Position numbers and translations under genes: made by a program. From Pseudorasbora parva (Eukaryota > Chordata > Actinopteri > Cypriniformes > Gobionidae), in NCBI RefSeq assembly GCF_024679245.1, contig NC_090178.1, forward strand, positions 5,674,202 through 5,738,201: a stretch of 64,000 bases of DNA, written 5' to 3'. The notes under the pieces are model-generated. The model was not told the DNA's origin and did not search any database. It worked only from the letters and a program-made list of their open reading frames with translations. The number at the start of each line of letters is the position of its first letter. The stretch's first letter is position 1. Positions 23,455-33,914 of the stretch are shown piece after piece.

Positions 23455-23905
23455 TGGCCACTAGGGACCGGCTCCAGAAGGAGCAGAATCTCATTGAGCC
23501 CCATGTTAAAATGCCAAACATTACAGCAGAAAAAAACATGTTTACAGCCTGGTACAAATTGTGGTTTTGGCCTATACGGCTCATTTTGACCTTCATAATA
23601 AATGTGAGGGGCTTTTTTTACTCATTCGTTTATGTTGTATAAAGCCTTAAAGTTCTGCATAATTAAGGGCGTGGTTACTTTGAGTGACAGGTGGATAGCC
23701 ATTTATCTGCTGTCTATAGTCATTACGTCACGTAAGCTCCGCCCACATCCCGCCTTTTTGCCCATTTTTCTGTTATCCGGGAGTGACACGCGATGACTCG
23801 CTCGCAAGATGGCGACGCCCAGCTCGACTGTACTTCAAGCTTCAGAACGGCTTATCGGAATCCTATGGGTGACGTCACGGACACTGCTTTTTTACAGCCT
23901 ATGGA
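23455..23905. mobile_element. Cyprinid interspersed repeat ('ggccactagggaccggctcc')
   Basis: Contains 'gagccccatgttaaaatgcc', 'gtttacagcctggtacaaat', 'gtcacgtaagctccgcccac' and ends 'ttacagcctatgg'. I recognise these blocks as a repeated cyprinid DNA element; superfamily not assigned. Confidence 0.55.
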
Positions 23906-24910
23906 AAAAACACTTGCATATCTCGGTTAATGTTGTAAACTTTGTGTCCTATTTCTCCTGATTAATGTATGCGTGTCCCTCAGGGATCCTCCTTAAACTA
24001 CAGCAGAAATTTCTCTCTCTCGTTTACATTTAAGAAGGTAATTAATGTGTGTGTGTGTGTTTTCCTACATGAAGCTGCAATAACTATTAATTAAGCACAT
24101 AAAAGCAGCGCGTTAATTGCGCGAGAGGCTACAAGGCTAGGATGCCGCCATCTATTATATGTTAAATTATGAATAATGTCGTACATTTGCATCCGCAGTA
24201 TTACACTTAATTACTTGCATCTTGCTTTTTCACACTAAAGTGAGGCATGTCTGTTTGTGCATGCATTCAAGTCCTATAACAACCATTTAACTGGCCAGAT
24301 CAAATTGAGTTGTGTAACGTCATTAGCTAATGGTTTGCCCTTTTAGTGGCCAGTGAGGATATTTAGAAATGCTCCCAGTCGGTTTGATCTTCCGGTGGGA
24401 TAGATGGGCTGCTGCAGGATCTGTGCTGTAAATAGCTGTGGATGACTGTAATGTATGGTTATGACTTTGGCATGGCCCGTGTTTTATGGTTGCGGTGGGT
24501 ATTGGGGATTTGCGGTGAGGACATTCCTCGGGCTGTATGGAGGTTTAACACTCTCTGATCGACAGGTCTGAACTAATAGGCGGCATCTGTGCCGGGAAAA
24601 TTAAAGCTACCCTGGTGATCTGTGTGTGCAACCTACAGTTCAAATGGGCTAATGTCTCATGAGATCAACAAAAGTCAGAAGGCAGGGAGAAATTAGAAGT
24701 AAATAGAAAGAGAAAAAGATTTATGTATCCTGGTTAATATGGTGGTTCTTAAGACTAAAGCTAATACTTAAGTGAATTTATGGGATGCTAGCATTGTTAT
24801 TTAATATTTTAATGTAGCTTTAATTTTTTTTTTCAGTTTTCATTTTAATTGTATTTTAATTTTAGTCATTTTATGTCGTTTTTCCATTTTCATTCAGTTT
24901 TTTTATATAT
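23906..24910. other. Unique intronic sequence
   Basis: Contains TAATTA-like clusters around 24085-24215 and otherwise nothing recognisable. It could hold a conserved non-coding element, but that cannot be judged from a single sequence. Confidence 0.35.
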
Positions 24911-25048
24911 ATTTCTATTAGGGGTGACACCGAAGATTTGATGCATTGATATGCGGAGCCAGATTCGACCAATGATCTCTCAGTCGAATCTTCTTGGGTG
25001 TTATGAAACGAGGATCATTCCATTTTGGCAATATGGCGGTGCTCAATA

Positions 25049-25166
25049 TTTTAAAGATGTGTCGCAGCGCTGAGCTTCGCGTCCGGTGTGCGACCCATTT
25101 AAGGGTGCTGAGCTTAGGGGGTCACACGCCGGACGCAAAACTCAGCGCCGCGACACATCTTTAAAA
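25049..25166. repeat. Palindromic hairpin inside the hAT element
   Basis: The left arm 'ttttaaagatgtgtcgc' with 'gcgctgag' and the right arm 'ctcagcgc' with 'gcgacacatctttaaaa' are inverted copies. They enclose two further opposed blocks, 'gcgtccggtgtgcgac' and 'gtcacacgccggacgc'. The 118-bp stretch could form one long stem. Confidence 0.88.
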
Positions 25167-26620
25167 TTCGAACAGATTGTTTTCAATGAGTGTACGCTCA
25201 CCGGCGGCAGAATTCGGCGCCTGTCCGCGATGACTTGTTGAAGTTGTTTAAAATCCTGCCGCGCCACAGAGCGCCATTTTAAGGTTTTAAATAAAATGTA
25301 TATTATATTTCCCTCAAATGTGATTTCACCCTGTGCTACAAGATACACTCATCATGCAGCTCTTCTGTCAGAAGTCGATTCAAAATTGAGCTTGCGTGTA
25401 TATAATGTGCGTGTCCGGTGTGAGAGACCTGAGACGTGGTGCTGAGCTTCGGGTCCGGTGTACGAACGCCTTTAGGCACAAACGGCTTAAGAACGTGCAT
25501 GTAAACACACTCAAAGTGTTCTTTTCCTCTCTAGGCAGGTGTTTTTTTTAGGTTCATCTATCAAAATGTTCATATACAGTCTTGTTCAAAATAATAGCAG
25601 TACAATGTGACTAACCAGAATAATCAAGGTTTTTAGTATATTTTTTTTTGCTACGTGGCAAACAAGTTACCAGTAGGTTCAGTAGATTCTCAGAAAACAA
25701 ATGAGACCCAGCATTCATGATATGCACGCTCTTAAGGCTGTGCAATTGGGAAATTAGTTGAATTAGTTGAAAGGGGTGTGTTCAAAAAAATAGCAGTGTG
25801 GCATTCAATCACTGAGGTCATCAATTTTGTGAAGAAACAGGTGTGAATCAGGTGGCCCCTATTTAAGGATGAAGCCAACACTTGTTGAACATGCATTTGA
25901 AAGCTGAGGAAAATGGGTCGTTCAAGACATTGTTCAGAAGAACAGCGTACTTTGATTAAAAAGTTGATTAGAGAGGGGAAAACCTATAAAGAGGTGCAAA
26001 AAATGATAGGCTGTTCAGCTAAAATGATCTCCAATGCCTTAAAAAGGAGAGCAAAACCAGAGAGACGTGGAAGAAAACAGAAGACAACCATCAAAATGGA
26101 TAGAAGAATAACCAGAATGGCAAAGGCTCAGCCAATGATCACCTCCAGGACAGTCTGGAGTTACCTGTAAGTACTGTGACAGTTAGAAGACGTCTGTGTG
26201 AAGCTAATCTATTTTCAAGAATCCCCCGCAAAGTCCCTCTGTTAAAAAAAAGGCATGTGCAGAAGAGGTTACAATTTGCCAAAGAACACATCAACTAGCC
26301 TAAAGAGAAATGGAGGAACATTTTGTGGACTGATGAGAGTAAAATTGTTCTTTTTGGGTCCAAGGGCCACAGGCAGTTTGTGAGACGACCCCCAAACTCT
26401 GAATTCAAGCCACAGTACACAGTGAAGACAGTGAAGCATGGAGGTGCAAGCATCATGATATGGGCATGTTTCTCCTACTATGGTGTTGGACCTATTTATC
26501 GCATACCAGGGATCATGGATCAGTTTGCATATGTTAAAATAATTGAAGAGGTCATGTTGCCCTATGCTGAAGAGGACATGCCCTTGAAACGGTTGTTTCA
26601 ACACGACAATGACCCAAAAC

Positions 26621-26847
26621 GTCCCCGGTTACGAATGTAACCTTGGTTCCCTGAGAACAGGGAACGAGACGCTGCGTCAGCTGACGCTATGGGGAACGCC
26701 TCCAGCGTGACCGGTGTCTGAGCTACTATCAAACCACAGCAATCCTATTGACCGGCGACAGCCTATGATGTCATCAAGGTGCGACCAGGAAGTATATAAG
26801 GGCGCCTTGCAAACATGACACCAGCTTCTTCGTCTGAAGGGACTGTT
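26621..26847 (-). repeat. DIRS-like inverted terminal repeat, 3' end of the element
   Basis: The outer 50 bp (26621-26670) is specific to this end. It contains a 'ggttac...gtaacc' hairpin and a 'ttccctgagaacagggaa' imperfect palindrome. Then 155 bp is identical in inverse to the other end, and about 22 bp more is similar. It includes 'tatataag' at about 26793. Confidence 0.9.
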
Positions 26848-26876
26848 CGCAGGCAGGCCCCGAGGCATGGCAAAAG

Positions 26877-26987
26877 TGACGCAGCGTCTCGTTCCCTGTT
26901 CTCAGGGAACCAAGGTTACATTCGTAACCGGGGACGTTCCCTTTCGAAAGGGAACTCGAGCTGCGTCAGCTGACGCTATGGGGAACG
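26877..26987 (-). repeat. DIRS internal complementary region
   Basis: 26877-26935 is the reverse complement of the window-left terminus (26621-26679), apart from one end base. 26936-26987 is the reverse complement of the window-right terminus (31578-31629). The two halves meet at GGGGAC|GTTCCC, which is the junction a circularised element would have. In DIRS elements this region is thought to template circle completion during replication. Confidence 0.88.
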
Positions 26988-29900
26988 ATATACCCACGCC
27001 GCCATGCCGAGGGGAGTGCATGCCTACTGGCAGTGACAACTGTCAGGACAAGCAAATTCAACTGAAATGCCTGAACCACTCCCCCTCTGGTCACATTAGG
27101 CTGTCAGTGACAGCATTCCCTACGGTCATAGCCCAAGCTGTGGCCTTGGGGCACCTTCATGTACCCTACCCCGGCCGCTCAAAGGCCTGGAACCAACCTG
27201 TTCGACAGAAGGGGTTCCTTTAAGGGAATGTGGCTAGGGGACCCGAGGGCGCCCCAGCCAGTCACTATTCGGGAAGAACTTCACCGAATGCCACCAGGGA
27301 GGCTTGACCTGGCGTTACTATGCGGGACGCTTCCGTCTGCCAGCCCAGTCTGTTAACAACAGAGCCTCTGGAAACTCGCCTCTGGAGAGGCATCAAGCTG
27401 AGGGACTGCGAACTGGCAGTGTCCGCCTCAGGCCGGAACTCAGAGACGGGCTATCCTGGAGAACAGCGCTCAGCGTAGTGCTTTCCCACCCTTGCTAGCG
27501 AGGGGAGTCAGCTGCTCGATCCTAGGATCTACCGAGCACATACATTACAGGGGTGCTCAGGAGGCCTGAGAAGGCCTACAGGCTGATCTCACAGGGAGGC
27601 CCCGAGGGGCCTACGACCAACTGACCAGGCCCAGGCGGCCGTAAGCTCACAGACAACCCTCATAAGAGGGGAGCTCTTAAGCCTGCCTGGTAGGTACCAT
27701 GCTGTAGGCAACCTATGCAGGTCCCTGTCCTGTAGGGACCGCATAGCAGCAGTGTAAACTCGTCGTGCTAGAGTATGCACCCGCCATCAGGTGCCGAAGC
27801 CTGATGGCAGGAACCACTAGCTGTCAGCTTGAGCCAGTTATGTGTCTCCGTCCAAGGAACTCATTCCCCCTGGGAGGCCCCGCAGGGCCTACTACTTGCC
27901 AGGCTACTCGTAGCCGGCACTGAGACCAGGGAACGACCTCAGGGAGGCCTGGTGAGGCCTGCTACCTGATAGCAGATCATGCTAGCCGCCCTGGCTAGCA
28001 ACCATGCTCACTGTCATAGGAACCGGGAACCGGGGCTCATCCTCCGGGAGGCCTAGCGAGGCCTAATCCCTGTCACCCAGTGGCCGAGGCCCTGGACCAC
28101 CCCCTCAGGGGAAGCCAGATGAGGCCTGCTGCAACCCAGCAGGCCCTCCGGGAGGCCTGGTGAGGCCTGCTACCTGCCATCTGGTGACTGGAGCCCAGGA
28201 ACTGTTATCCAGTGCTAGTTCCCTGGAGTACCCCCTCAGGGGAAGCCAGATGAGGCCTGCTGCATCCCAGCAGGCCCTCAGGGAGGCCCTGCGAGGCCTA
28301 CTACCTATCATCCAGTGACTGAAGCCCAGGAACGACCCCTTGGGGGAAGCCAGACGAGGCTTACTGCTACCACAGCAGGCCCTCAGGGAGGCCTGGTGAG
28401 GCCTACTACCTGCCGTCTAACACCTGAAGCACGGTAATACCCCCTCAAGGGAAGCCCGGCAAGGCCTGCTGCACCCCAGCAGGCCCTCAGGGAGGCCTAG
28501 GGAGGCCTACTAACTGGGCTTGTAGCCATGCCAGCGACGAATGCTCGCTGGCAGGTCGGATGAATGCTGGCCGCTCCAAGTCGGGCTGACAGTGGCTGTC
28601 TGCTTGGCTGACGAAGACCTAGACATCCAGTTACCACCTGGGGGAATCACCCCAGGGAGGCCATGATGGTCCTGCTTGTCGACGAGGTACTGCTGAAGCC
28701 GACATCGTCGGGGATATTCCTCCCAGGCGCACATTGGCCCGATGTCGCGACTCACCCGCAAGGAGGCCTGCTGAGGCCTCCTGCTCAGAGTCCACTGCCA
28801 GGACTGCCCAAGCTGGCTGCTCACAGCCAGCTGGTAGCCCATGCCCCTCCCGGGGCTGGCTTCATCCCGGAGGCTCACGGGGTCCTGCATGCGATGACGC
28901 AGTCCCATCCGGCAGTGCCTACAGACATAGCCTAAACACATTGCCAAAAGCAGTGTACTCAGCAGAAAGTACCTAGACCCTCAAAGCGAGGGGAGTACAA
29001 CTTACGTCACCTGCGTCAGGGCGGCCGCTCTTCCTTCATGCAGCGGCCTACCGTTCACGCTAGGGCGTCAGCCATTGCAATGCTTCGGCTTCCAGGGGAG
29101 CATCCGACCGAACCATTACGAAGCACGCAGGTTGCGAGTGCAGCTCAACCCGAGCCCTAAAAGGTGGAGCAGAAGACACAGAGCAGAGGGCAAAAAATAT
29201 TTACAAATATGCTACCCACCGGCCCAACATCCTCCAGGATGGGGCCAGGGGCCGCCAGAAGGTGGCAGCCACAACAAGCTCTGGAAAGCGGGGTTTTCGC
29301 AAAACTAGCCCACCTGGGTACAAGCGTGGGACGCCAAACCCCGCCCCACGACCACTGGCTAAGTCGCTGTTCATTCTGCTTCACACCAACCTGCATTACT
29401 AAAAAACCCCAAAACGCAGAGAAGGGGGCGGGCCTTGGCCGGACGACTCTAATGTAAGAGGAGGCTGACTAGGGATGCGAAAGAAAATGCCCTGCAATAT
29501 TCAAACCGAGGGCCTCGGGCGATAATTACTTTCCTTCTTTGGAAAGAAATGCTCCCCATCCCGCAAAAGCCTAGGCCAACCGATGCAGTGGCCCGGAGAG
29601 GGCCAGCCTACATAAGAGTATTATACGTGGCTCGGGGGAGCGAAAAAACCTCAATAATACTCCGTCCAAGCCCTGCGAGGCTAGACATAAATCTGTAGTT
29701 CGTGCGTAAGCCTAAACTCACCCTCCCGTCTATGAATTTCCACGAGGGGCAACGTTGACCGCTTTACCCTGGGGTGGCTAAGAGCTTCCTGTTTGACTAG
29801 GAGAGCACACTCGCCTAAAACAACAGCACATTCCTACAAGAATGAGCGGTTGCCTCAAAACTGCTTCATCACACAGAGAGAAGGCAAAAAAAAAAACTGT

Positions 29901-31450
29901 TCGCACAGCTGTACATACAATGGCGGCTATTCTCTCCTAGCAAAGCTAGCTCTAGACATACCACATAACGGCATCTAAAAAATCGTTCTAGCCACCGGAC
30001 AGGGGAACTACAGGGCCCTATGGTGTCCTCCATCGATACCGTGATCCCCAAACCCTTGGCGGGGAGCATGAAGTCTCACACAACATAAATAATAAATGTT
30101 TCCCTCACAAGGGGGACTTACCAGCTCGCCTCCTGCGCGACGATATCCACACATAAGTTTTACTCACAGTATGCATGTTTAGGAGCGCAACCGCCTGAGG
30201 GTGCGCTTCTCACAGCCCAGCCAGGCGGGGTCTAGAGTATCATCGTCACGGCCCCCCTCAGGGCCGGATGTAAGAAGCGCCTGGGGAAAAAATGAAGAAG
30301 AGCAGTAAATGAGATGTAATTCTTAACTCACCCACCTAAGGGAGGGATATTTCATTCACGCCAACAGCGTTGTGATACTATTCCTCTTATGTGGGAGTCC
30401 GCCTCTTTGCGCCCCGCCCTTAACCGCGGGGAGCATGAGAGGCGATGTTGGCACTCAGGCCCCGTCACTGGTCCGTATACCGTGACGCCTCCCGCCTGCC
30501 TGGGACCCGGATCTCAGCGGTGTGCGGGTCCTCGGACACCACCACCCGCGCTTCTGTGACACTGGCCCTCAGGCCCTGCTATCGCTGATATGGCGCACAG
30601 CTGCGCCGCGGGTCAGGGTATTTTCCCTGATTGAGATCCCTCAGCAGGTCTTCCCAGTACACTTGCAACACCGACACGGCGTAAAAGTAGCACCAGGCTG
30701 ACCCGCTGCCGTGTATGCCCCGCCATCTAAACCCCCTGAAACATAGTTGAAAGAAGCTCAGATGGCAGGGTTGGAGCTAGAACACATACCCATATCCACC
30801 CATCCTCCAAACATCAGCATTTAACACCCGCTGATGTCCGTGAATACACTGAATATGGGTTCTTCCATACCCTCACGATCTCAGTCAGGAGATCAGGAAG
30901 GAATGGAAAAGCTCAACTGAGCCGACGGTTTTATGGCCGGGGAGAAATCGATCGTTCCGTTTAAACGAGCGATCTCTCCTTTAATGCGCCCACATGACGG
31001 CCGCAGCCTGCATGCAGCGCGCTCATAACAGCCATCGGCTCAGCATACACAGTCAGGATGGCTGAGAAATTAATTTCCCTTCTCACCAGCCATCCCTACG
31101 AGCATTCGTGATTAGTCTCGTCAGTCGCTAGATCGCCGGAGGGAAACATCCCCTCGCGGCGATCGGCGACCCCATCCGAGGGACTGTGACGTGCATCCGC
31201 GCTCAGCCTCAGCGTGAGCGGGGATCACATCACTAATCTCAGATGCAAAAACGCTCTTCCCTCAGGAAGAGCGCTAGACGAGAACGGAGCGATTTCGGAT
31301 TGAAAACTTCGCTCACATTACACACAATCGAACAAATGACTCCACAAGAGCTTGACTGTGCATGCTCTTAATACCAGGCAGAAAATAAATGAATCTGGAT
31401 TACCTTTGACTTGAAGCATTCAGACAAAAACAGTCCCTGAAGACGAAGAT
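26988..31450 (-). other. Interior of the DIRS-like element
   Basis: GC-rich compared with the surrounding intron. The longest open frame (28510-28947, minus strand, 145 codons) begins with a CRHC-containing stretch but shows no domain I can name. No reverse transcriptase YxDD context and no tyrosine recombinase motif are visible on either strand. The stretch may be a decayed coding region or a replacement by tandem repeats. Confidence 0.5.
27550..28510. repeat. GC-rich tandem array inside the DIRS-like element, ~105-bp units
   Basis: Units are clearest from 28087. Each has 'ctcaggggaagccagatgag', 'gcctgctgca', 'cccagcaggccctcagggag' and 'gcctactacctg'. Half-units built on 'ggaggcctggtgaggcct' extend upstream to about 27550. 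The open frames crossing the array on both strands are composition artefacts. Confidence 0.85.
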
Positions 31451-31629
31451 GCTGGTGTCATGTTTGCAAGGCGCCCTTATATACTTCCTGGTCGCACCTT
31501 GATGACATCATAGGCTGTCGCCGGTCAATAGGATTGCTGTGGTTTGATAGTAGCTCAGACACCGGTCACGCTGGAGGCGTTCCCCATAGCGTCAGCTGAC
31601 GCAGCTCGAGTTCCCTTTCGAAAGGGAAC
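31451..31629 (-). repeat. DIRS-like inverted terminal repeat, 5' end of the element
   Basis: The outermost 20 bp, gttccctttcgaaagggaac, is a perfect palindrome. Inside it lies the 155-bp block shared with the other end. Confidence 0.9.
31479..31487 (-). promoter_or_regulatory. TATA box in the DIRS 5' terminal repeat
   Basis: On the minus strand the text is 'agtatataagggcg', followed about 30 bp later by 'catgacaccagc', a typical distance to a transcription start. The copy in the opposite repeat faces the other way. Function is inferred. Confidence 0.5.
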
Positions 31630-32826
31630 ACACTAGTAAACGCGCAAAGTCTTGGTTCCAAACCAACAAAATTAATGTTATGGAGTGGCCAGCCCAATCT
31701 CCAGACCTTAATCCAATTGAGAACTTGTGGGGTGATATCAAAAATGCTGTTTCTGAAGCAAAACCAAGAAATGTGAATGAATTGTGGAATGTTGTTAAAG
31801 AATCATGGAGTGGAATAACAGCTGAGAGGTGCCACAAGTTGGTTGACTCCATGCCACACAGATGTCAAGCAGTTTTAAAAAACTGTGGTCATACAACTAA
31901 ATATTAGTTTAGTGATTCACAGGATTGCTAAATCCCAGAAAAAAAAAATGTTTGTACAAAATAGTTTTGAGTTTGTACAGTCAAAGGTAGACACTGCTAT
32001 TTTTTTGAACACACCCCTTTCAACTAATTGCCCAATTGCACAGCCTTAAGAGCGTGCATATCATGAATGCTGGGTCTCATTTGTTTTCTGAGAATCTACT
32101 GAACCTACTGGTAACTTGTTTGCCACGTAGCAATAAAAAATATACTAAAAACCTTTATTATTCTGGTTAGTCACATTGTACTGCTATTATTTTGAACAAG
32201 ACTGTATATTTGTACATTTGTGTGATGTTCTGTATTTCGATCGCGCCTTTAACATGTTATGAGAAAACGTTTTACGAATCTTTATCCTCCACATTACCTA
32301 TTTATATAAACCTAAATAAGAAAGCCATTGTTGCTGTGTGCAGTATGTAAGGGAAAATAAAAATAGTTTTACCCTTCTGCTGACTAGTGTCATGCTCCTC
32401 CCAACCCATTCTTACACACACACAGATGATTCGACTATCGGTCAACTATAGCAAGATTCGACATTTCTGATTCGAATGTGTAAATCCTTATTCAGGGACA
32501 CCCCTAATTTCCATTTAGCTTATATTTCCTTTTATTTTAAGTTTAGAAAAACTTAGTTTAGTTCTAACTTATATATATATAAGCCCTATAAGCCCTATAA
32601 TGTATCTTGCAGGGTTGCAGTGGCCAATGTTTGTGCATGTCTATGAAGTCCACAAGACCCTAGAGCAGGGGTCTCAAACTCCCGGCCCGCGGGCCACTTG
32701 TGGCCCACAGGATGATATTTTGTGGCCCCCTACTTGACATCAAAATTTAATGTTGGTGCGTCCTGCGCGTTGCTCTGAAAACTATTTTTGGCGGAGTCGT
32801 TGCGTGTGCCGCGCTTTATGCCTCAC

Positions 32827-32940
<114 letters not shown>

Positions 32941-33116
32941 TTTGAGAGAGTTAGCTCGGCCCTCTCTCATGCGGTACAATTGGTTGACACCGCGTGATTG
33001 ACATGTTCAGACAGTCGAAATGAATGTGTTTTAACGGCGCTCAAATGGCCAATCAAATCAAAGTAGGCGGGATTTACATTCTCTTTTGGCTCGCGCACAT
33101 GCTCCCACAGTTTTCT

Positions 33117-33142
33117 CACACACACACACACACACACACACA
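33117..33142 (+). repeat. (CA)n microsatellite
   Basis: About 12 CA units in the same hAT element, in the opposite dinucleotide phase to the TG tract 180 bp upstream. Confidence 0.9.
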
Positions 33143-33914
33143 GACGAGAGTGTGTCAATCTATCGCGTAATGCCGTTGCAAAGAGAGACTGTTCTTTCCA
33201 GTAAAATCACAAAACTAAATTGCACACACACAAAAGCACACAAAATGCAACGTTTCCATGCTCTTAATATACAATCATTGATGAACATTATAATGAAGAA
33301 AACTATATGAGCGGATTAAAACTGAACATTTGAGACGATTTACTAAAAGTCTACTATTAGACCACTGAGGAATTCAAATATAAGCAGCGGATGTACGTAT
33401 TTATTCACTCATGGGAATAATCTCGGGACTAATAATATTTGACAACAATTAATGCAAATATCGTTCAGAATTTCGTAGAATTTCGTTCACTGATCTGTTT
33501 GACCTGGTTATGGCCTTGCTTTGAAATAGTCTATTATTTTAAATAAAAATAAACACATTTATTATTTCAGTATTACATAATAATTTAATTTCTATTGGCC
33601 ATATTTATTAGTACACAATTACCATCACACACCTGTTTGCTAATAGATAGGTGCGAAGGACGAAGGATAAACAGATCCAAAAATCTAAAATATATTGGCA
33701 ATAAAAATAAACAAACACGAGTAAGCAAGAGAAGCCATGTTCATGTTAAGAAGAAACATTAATGTTGAAGAACTGTTAATAATAAAGATTGAGAATATTT
33801 GATCAGTTGTACTTTTTTTTTTTTTGTGTGGAAAATTTGATGCGGCCCAGCCTGACCCAGAGTCTACCTCCAGCGGCCCCCAGGTAATTTGGGTTTGAGA
33901 CCCCTGCCCTAGAG

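Larger units (their letters stand above)
26621..31629 (-). mobile_element. DIRS-like tyrosine-recombinase-type retrotransposon, apparently non-autonomous (5,009 bp)
   Basis: Its exact borders are known because it sits in a Tc1 copy whose intact version is present at 9874. The flank ...ACCCAAAAC joins ACACTAGT without gain or loss, except that the trinucleotide AAC/GTT is shared by flank and element end. The ends are inverted repeats: 26671-26825 is identical to the complement of 31451-31605 over 155 bp. A 111-bp internal complementary region (26877-26987) equals the complement of both outer termini joined together. Inverted terminal repeats, this internal complementary region beside one end, and a GTT-type junction are the defining features of DIRS elements. 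I see no reverse transcriptase, tyrosine recombinase or gag frame. By the position of the internal region, the element runs on the minus strand. Confidence 0.85.
25913..31907 (+). pseudogene. Tc1-like transposase, broken by frameshift, nonsense codon and DIRS-like insertion
   Basis: The 5' part (25913-26620) starts [20 protein letters not shown], three residues shorter than copy 1 near residue 18. A 10-bp deletion after ITSR (near 26149) shifts the frame and gives an early stop. Further on, Trp of the NWPKEKW motif is a TAG. The DDE core is present: LWTDES appears as MWTDES, and the second Asp is in HDNDPK. The 26621 insertion falls right after that Asp motif. The 3' part (31630-31907) resumes at HTSKRAKS and contains the final catalytic Glu in NPIENLW and the KNCGHTTKY end. 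It retains Lys where copy 1 has its stop. Not functional. Confidence 0.93.
25577..32204 (+). mobile_element. Tc1/mariner-superfamily transposon, copy 2, split by a DIRS-like insert
   Basis: Same family and IR/DR termini as copy 1 (CAGTCTTGTTC...CAAGACTG), here with clean TA on both sides (25575-25576 and 32205-32206). The 26621-31629 insert interrupts the transposase gene. Removing it restores a continuous Tc1 sequence of about 1.62 kb that aligns end to end with copy 1. Confidence 0.95.
24919..32506. mobile_element. hAT element, outermost layer of a triple nest
   Basis: The left end TAGGGGTGACACC and the right end (inverted TAGGGGTGTCCC) are flanked by ATTTCTAT (24911-24918) and ATTTCCAT (32507-32514), an 8-bp duplication with one mismatch. 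Subterminal motifs 'gattcgac' and 'gtcgaatc' recur near both ends. Without its inserts the element would be about 960 bp. No hAT transposase frame is visible, so it was non-autonomous. Confidence 0.8.

Noticed and set aside
28510..28947. 145-codon open frame on the minus strand in the DIRS-like element, with a CRHC motif near its start
   Set aside because: It has no second half of a zinc knuckle and no RT or recombinase motif, and it lies in GC-rich sequence where long frames arise by chance on both strands (28663-28976 is open on the + strand).
26621..31629. Reading the insert as a cut-and-paste DNA transposon because its ends are inverted
   Set aside because: The ends differ over the outer 24-50 bp, there is no multi-base target duplication, and the fused complementary region inside is not a feature of DNA transposons but of DIRS elements.
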